Of a DNA stretch of 64,000 nt, positions 62,630-64,000 are shown in pieces; position 1 is the stretch's first letter, and each line of letters opens with the position of its first letter. The position numbers and the translations under genes are program-made. The notes below the pieces were generated by a model. It was not told the origin of the DNA. It worked only from the letters and a program-made list of their open reading frames with translations, and searched no databases. Source of the stretch: Pseudochelatococcus sp047501465 (GTDB lineage Bacteria; Pseudomonadota; Alphaproteobacteria; Rhizobiales; Beijerinckiaceae); assembly GCF_047501465.1 (NCBI RefSeq), contig NZ_JAZDRL010000002.1:1178001-1242000 (forward strand), read 5' to 3'.

Positions 62630-64000
62630 TATCCGTTCCCCTCCTTAACAAGCGATCCCGATATTGCCTTGCGCTCCTTCAAAACAATTGAAGGATTGCG
62701 GTGGGCTATCAAGCCCCGGGGACGCCATACCATCATGACGACCATCGCCAGACCAAAAATCAAAAGGCGATAATCATTTGGATCAAAATCCGGACCAAAA
62801 ATCGCCTTGGTAAAAGTCAGATGTCGCAGCAATTCAGGCCCACCGACCATCACAACTGCCGCAATGGCAACGCCAAACTGCGATCCCATTCCTCCCAATA
62901 CCACGATCGAGAGAATAATCGCTGATTCCAGAAAGTTAAAGCTTTCCGGACTGACAAATCCCTGTCGCACAGCGAAGAATGATCCCGCAAGTCCTCCAAA
63001 GCATGCGCCAAGTGAAAAGGCTGTCAATTTAGTGTTGCGCGTGTTCATGCCCAGCGAACGACACGCAATCTCATCCTCACGCAACGCTTCCCAGCCACGT
63101 CCAATTGGTAGCCTGCGAAGCCGCATCGTAACAGCGTTCGTAATCAGCGCCAGAACGAGAATAAGGTAGTATAGAAACACCATTCGGTGCATGGCATTGA
63201 AGGGGATGTCGAAGAATGCTGCGAACCCGCCTTCGCCTCGCTCAAAGGGTAGACCAAAGAAAGTCGCGCGTGGAATCGACGAGATGCCAGCCCCGCCATT
63301 TGTCAGGTCTACCCAGTTGATAAGCACTAGCCGGATGATCTCACCAAACGCCAACGTTACGATAGCAAGATAATCGCCACGCAGTCGTAAAACGGGGAAC
63401 CCCAACAAAATGCCCCAGAAGGATGCCAGAATTCCCGCAAGTGGTAAGCAGATCCAGAATGACAGCCCGAAAGTGGTCGATAACAACGCATAAGTATATG
63501 CACCAACAGCGTAAAAAGCCACATAGCCAAGGTCGAGAAGACCAGCCAGGCCGACCACGATATTCAATCCCCACCCCAGCATCACGTAAGTAAGGATCAG
63601 AATCCCCAGATCGATCCAGTACCGTGCACTGTTTAGACTGCCAGTTGCAAAGCTCATCAAGATAGGAAATGTGACCGCGATACCAAGAAACAAAGGTATA
63701 CCGATAGTCATTACCAAGTGAGCTATGCCGGGTTTCTCGACACTTGTTGTCTCCCGCGCCATTCGAGCAATCTGACGCGAGCGTTTTCGGGCGTGATAAA
63801 GTGACACCAAAAAACGTGCAACGAAAACCAGCGCGCACATAACTGCAACCAGACCAACGCGGGGCGTAAGAATGAGTTGCAGGCCAGCGCCTTGCTCGGT
63901 GCGAAACAAGAGTATGGGAATCGCCAGCCCCAGCATAACCAATGCTGCGAAAGCGGCCTCTCGCAAGGCACGTGCAAGCGTTGAAGGCTGCTTATCAGCA
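62629..64000 (-). CDS. livM: branched-chain amino acid ABC transporter permease LivM, 5' end outside the window
   Basis: The frame stays open through the right edge (reading ADKQPSTLARALREAAF just inside it), so the gene is cut. At least 456 residues are present. The family LivM/LivH region has GLAGLLDLGYVAFYAVGAYTYALLS and LGMNTRNTKLTAFSLGACFGGLAGS, the EAA-like contact to the ATPases. The N-terminal hydrophobic extension is typical of long LivM proteins (DUF3382 region). livH is expected just upstream, beyond the window. Confidence 0.94.
   Translation of the reverse strand, partial: ADKQPSTLARALREAAFAALVMLGLAIPILLFRTEQGAGLQLILTPRVGLVAVMCALVFVARFLVSLYHARKRSRQIARMARETTSVEKPGIAHLVMTIGIPLFLGIAVTFPILMSFATGSLNSARYWIDLGILILTYVMLGWGLNIVVGLAGLLDLGYVAFYAVGAYTYALLSTTFGLSFWICLPLAGILASFWGILLGFPVLRLRGDYLAIVTLAFGEIIRLVLINWVDLTNGGAGISSIPRATFFGLPFERGEGGFAAFFDIPFNAMHRMVFLYYLILVLALITNAVTMRLRRLPIGRGWEALREDEIACRSLGMNTRNTKLTAFSLGACFGGLAGSFFAVRQGFVSPESFNFLESAIILSIVVLGGMGSQFGVAIAAVVMVGGPELLRHLTFTKAIFGPDFDPNDYRLLIFGLAMVVMMVWRPRGLIAHRNPSIVLKERKAISGSLVKEGNG

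Noticed and set aside
1..64000. CRISPR arrays, tRNA, rRNA or tmRNA genes
   Set aside because: No regularly spaced direct repeats and no cloverleaf or rRNA-like segment were noticed by eye; a tRNAscan or Infernal run would be needed to be certain.

Overview
The window looks like a chromosomal segment of an alphaproteobacterium of the order Hyphomicrobiales (Rhizobiales), near the Brucellaceae/Bartonellaceae. This rests on recognisable families and gene neighbourhoods: a BP26-like SIMPL protein, pyrG-DUF350-kdsA, dnaK-dnaJ, a PmtA-type phospholipid N-methyltransferase, dgt-argS-SPOR-nagZ-scpA-scpB, thiO-thiS-thiG-thiE and a liv operon with a DUF6867 gene. It is inference from family resemblance; no search was run. 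No rRNA, tRNA or CRISPR array was seen.

Left part (1-18,000): the 5' end of an acyl-CoA synthetase-like gene, a BP26-like periplasmic protein, ilvD with a Nudix hydrolase, a small unlisted lipoprotein on the other strand, exbB-exbD without tonB, the glycolate oxidase genes glcD-glcE-glcF, a TPR protein with ispE, tpiA, secG, pyrG, a DUF350 protein and kdsA. These are mostly forward-strand housekeeping genes.

Mobile and accessory part (18,000-26,600): two apparently identical 851-bp IS5-family elements in opposite orientation bracket pcrA-prmA, a Gln-rich secreted protein and an AT-rich APH/choline-kinase-like phosphotransferase. An AT-rich MFS efflux-type transporter lies just outside the second copy. 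Each IS encodes its transposase in two frames joined at an A-AAA-AAG slippery site. The kinase and the MFS gene look like an acquired pair that the IS later split.

Middle part (26,600-44,400): dnaK behind a clear RpoH-type promoter, dnaJ, pmtA, pyrF, a DUF1330 gene, dapB, gpmA and a conserved exported protein run rightward. They meet grpE, glnD, pheT, pheS, rplT and rpmI running leftward. An AT-rich orphan gene and an ErpA-type iron-sulfur carrier follow.

Right part (44,400-64,000): dgt, argS, a SPOR protein, nagZ, scpA and scpB (nucleotide hygiene, translation, cell wall, chromosome condensation), then the thiamine operon thiO-thiS-thiG-thiE. The thiamine operon sits behind a TPP riboswitch whose 3' end contains the Shine-Dalgarno sequence. 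After that come a chemoreceptor, an S58 (P1) peptidase, a CcdA-type thiol transporter, a DUF6790 membrane protein and the leftward branched-chain amino acid ABC operon, cut by the window edge inside livM.
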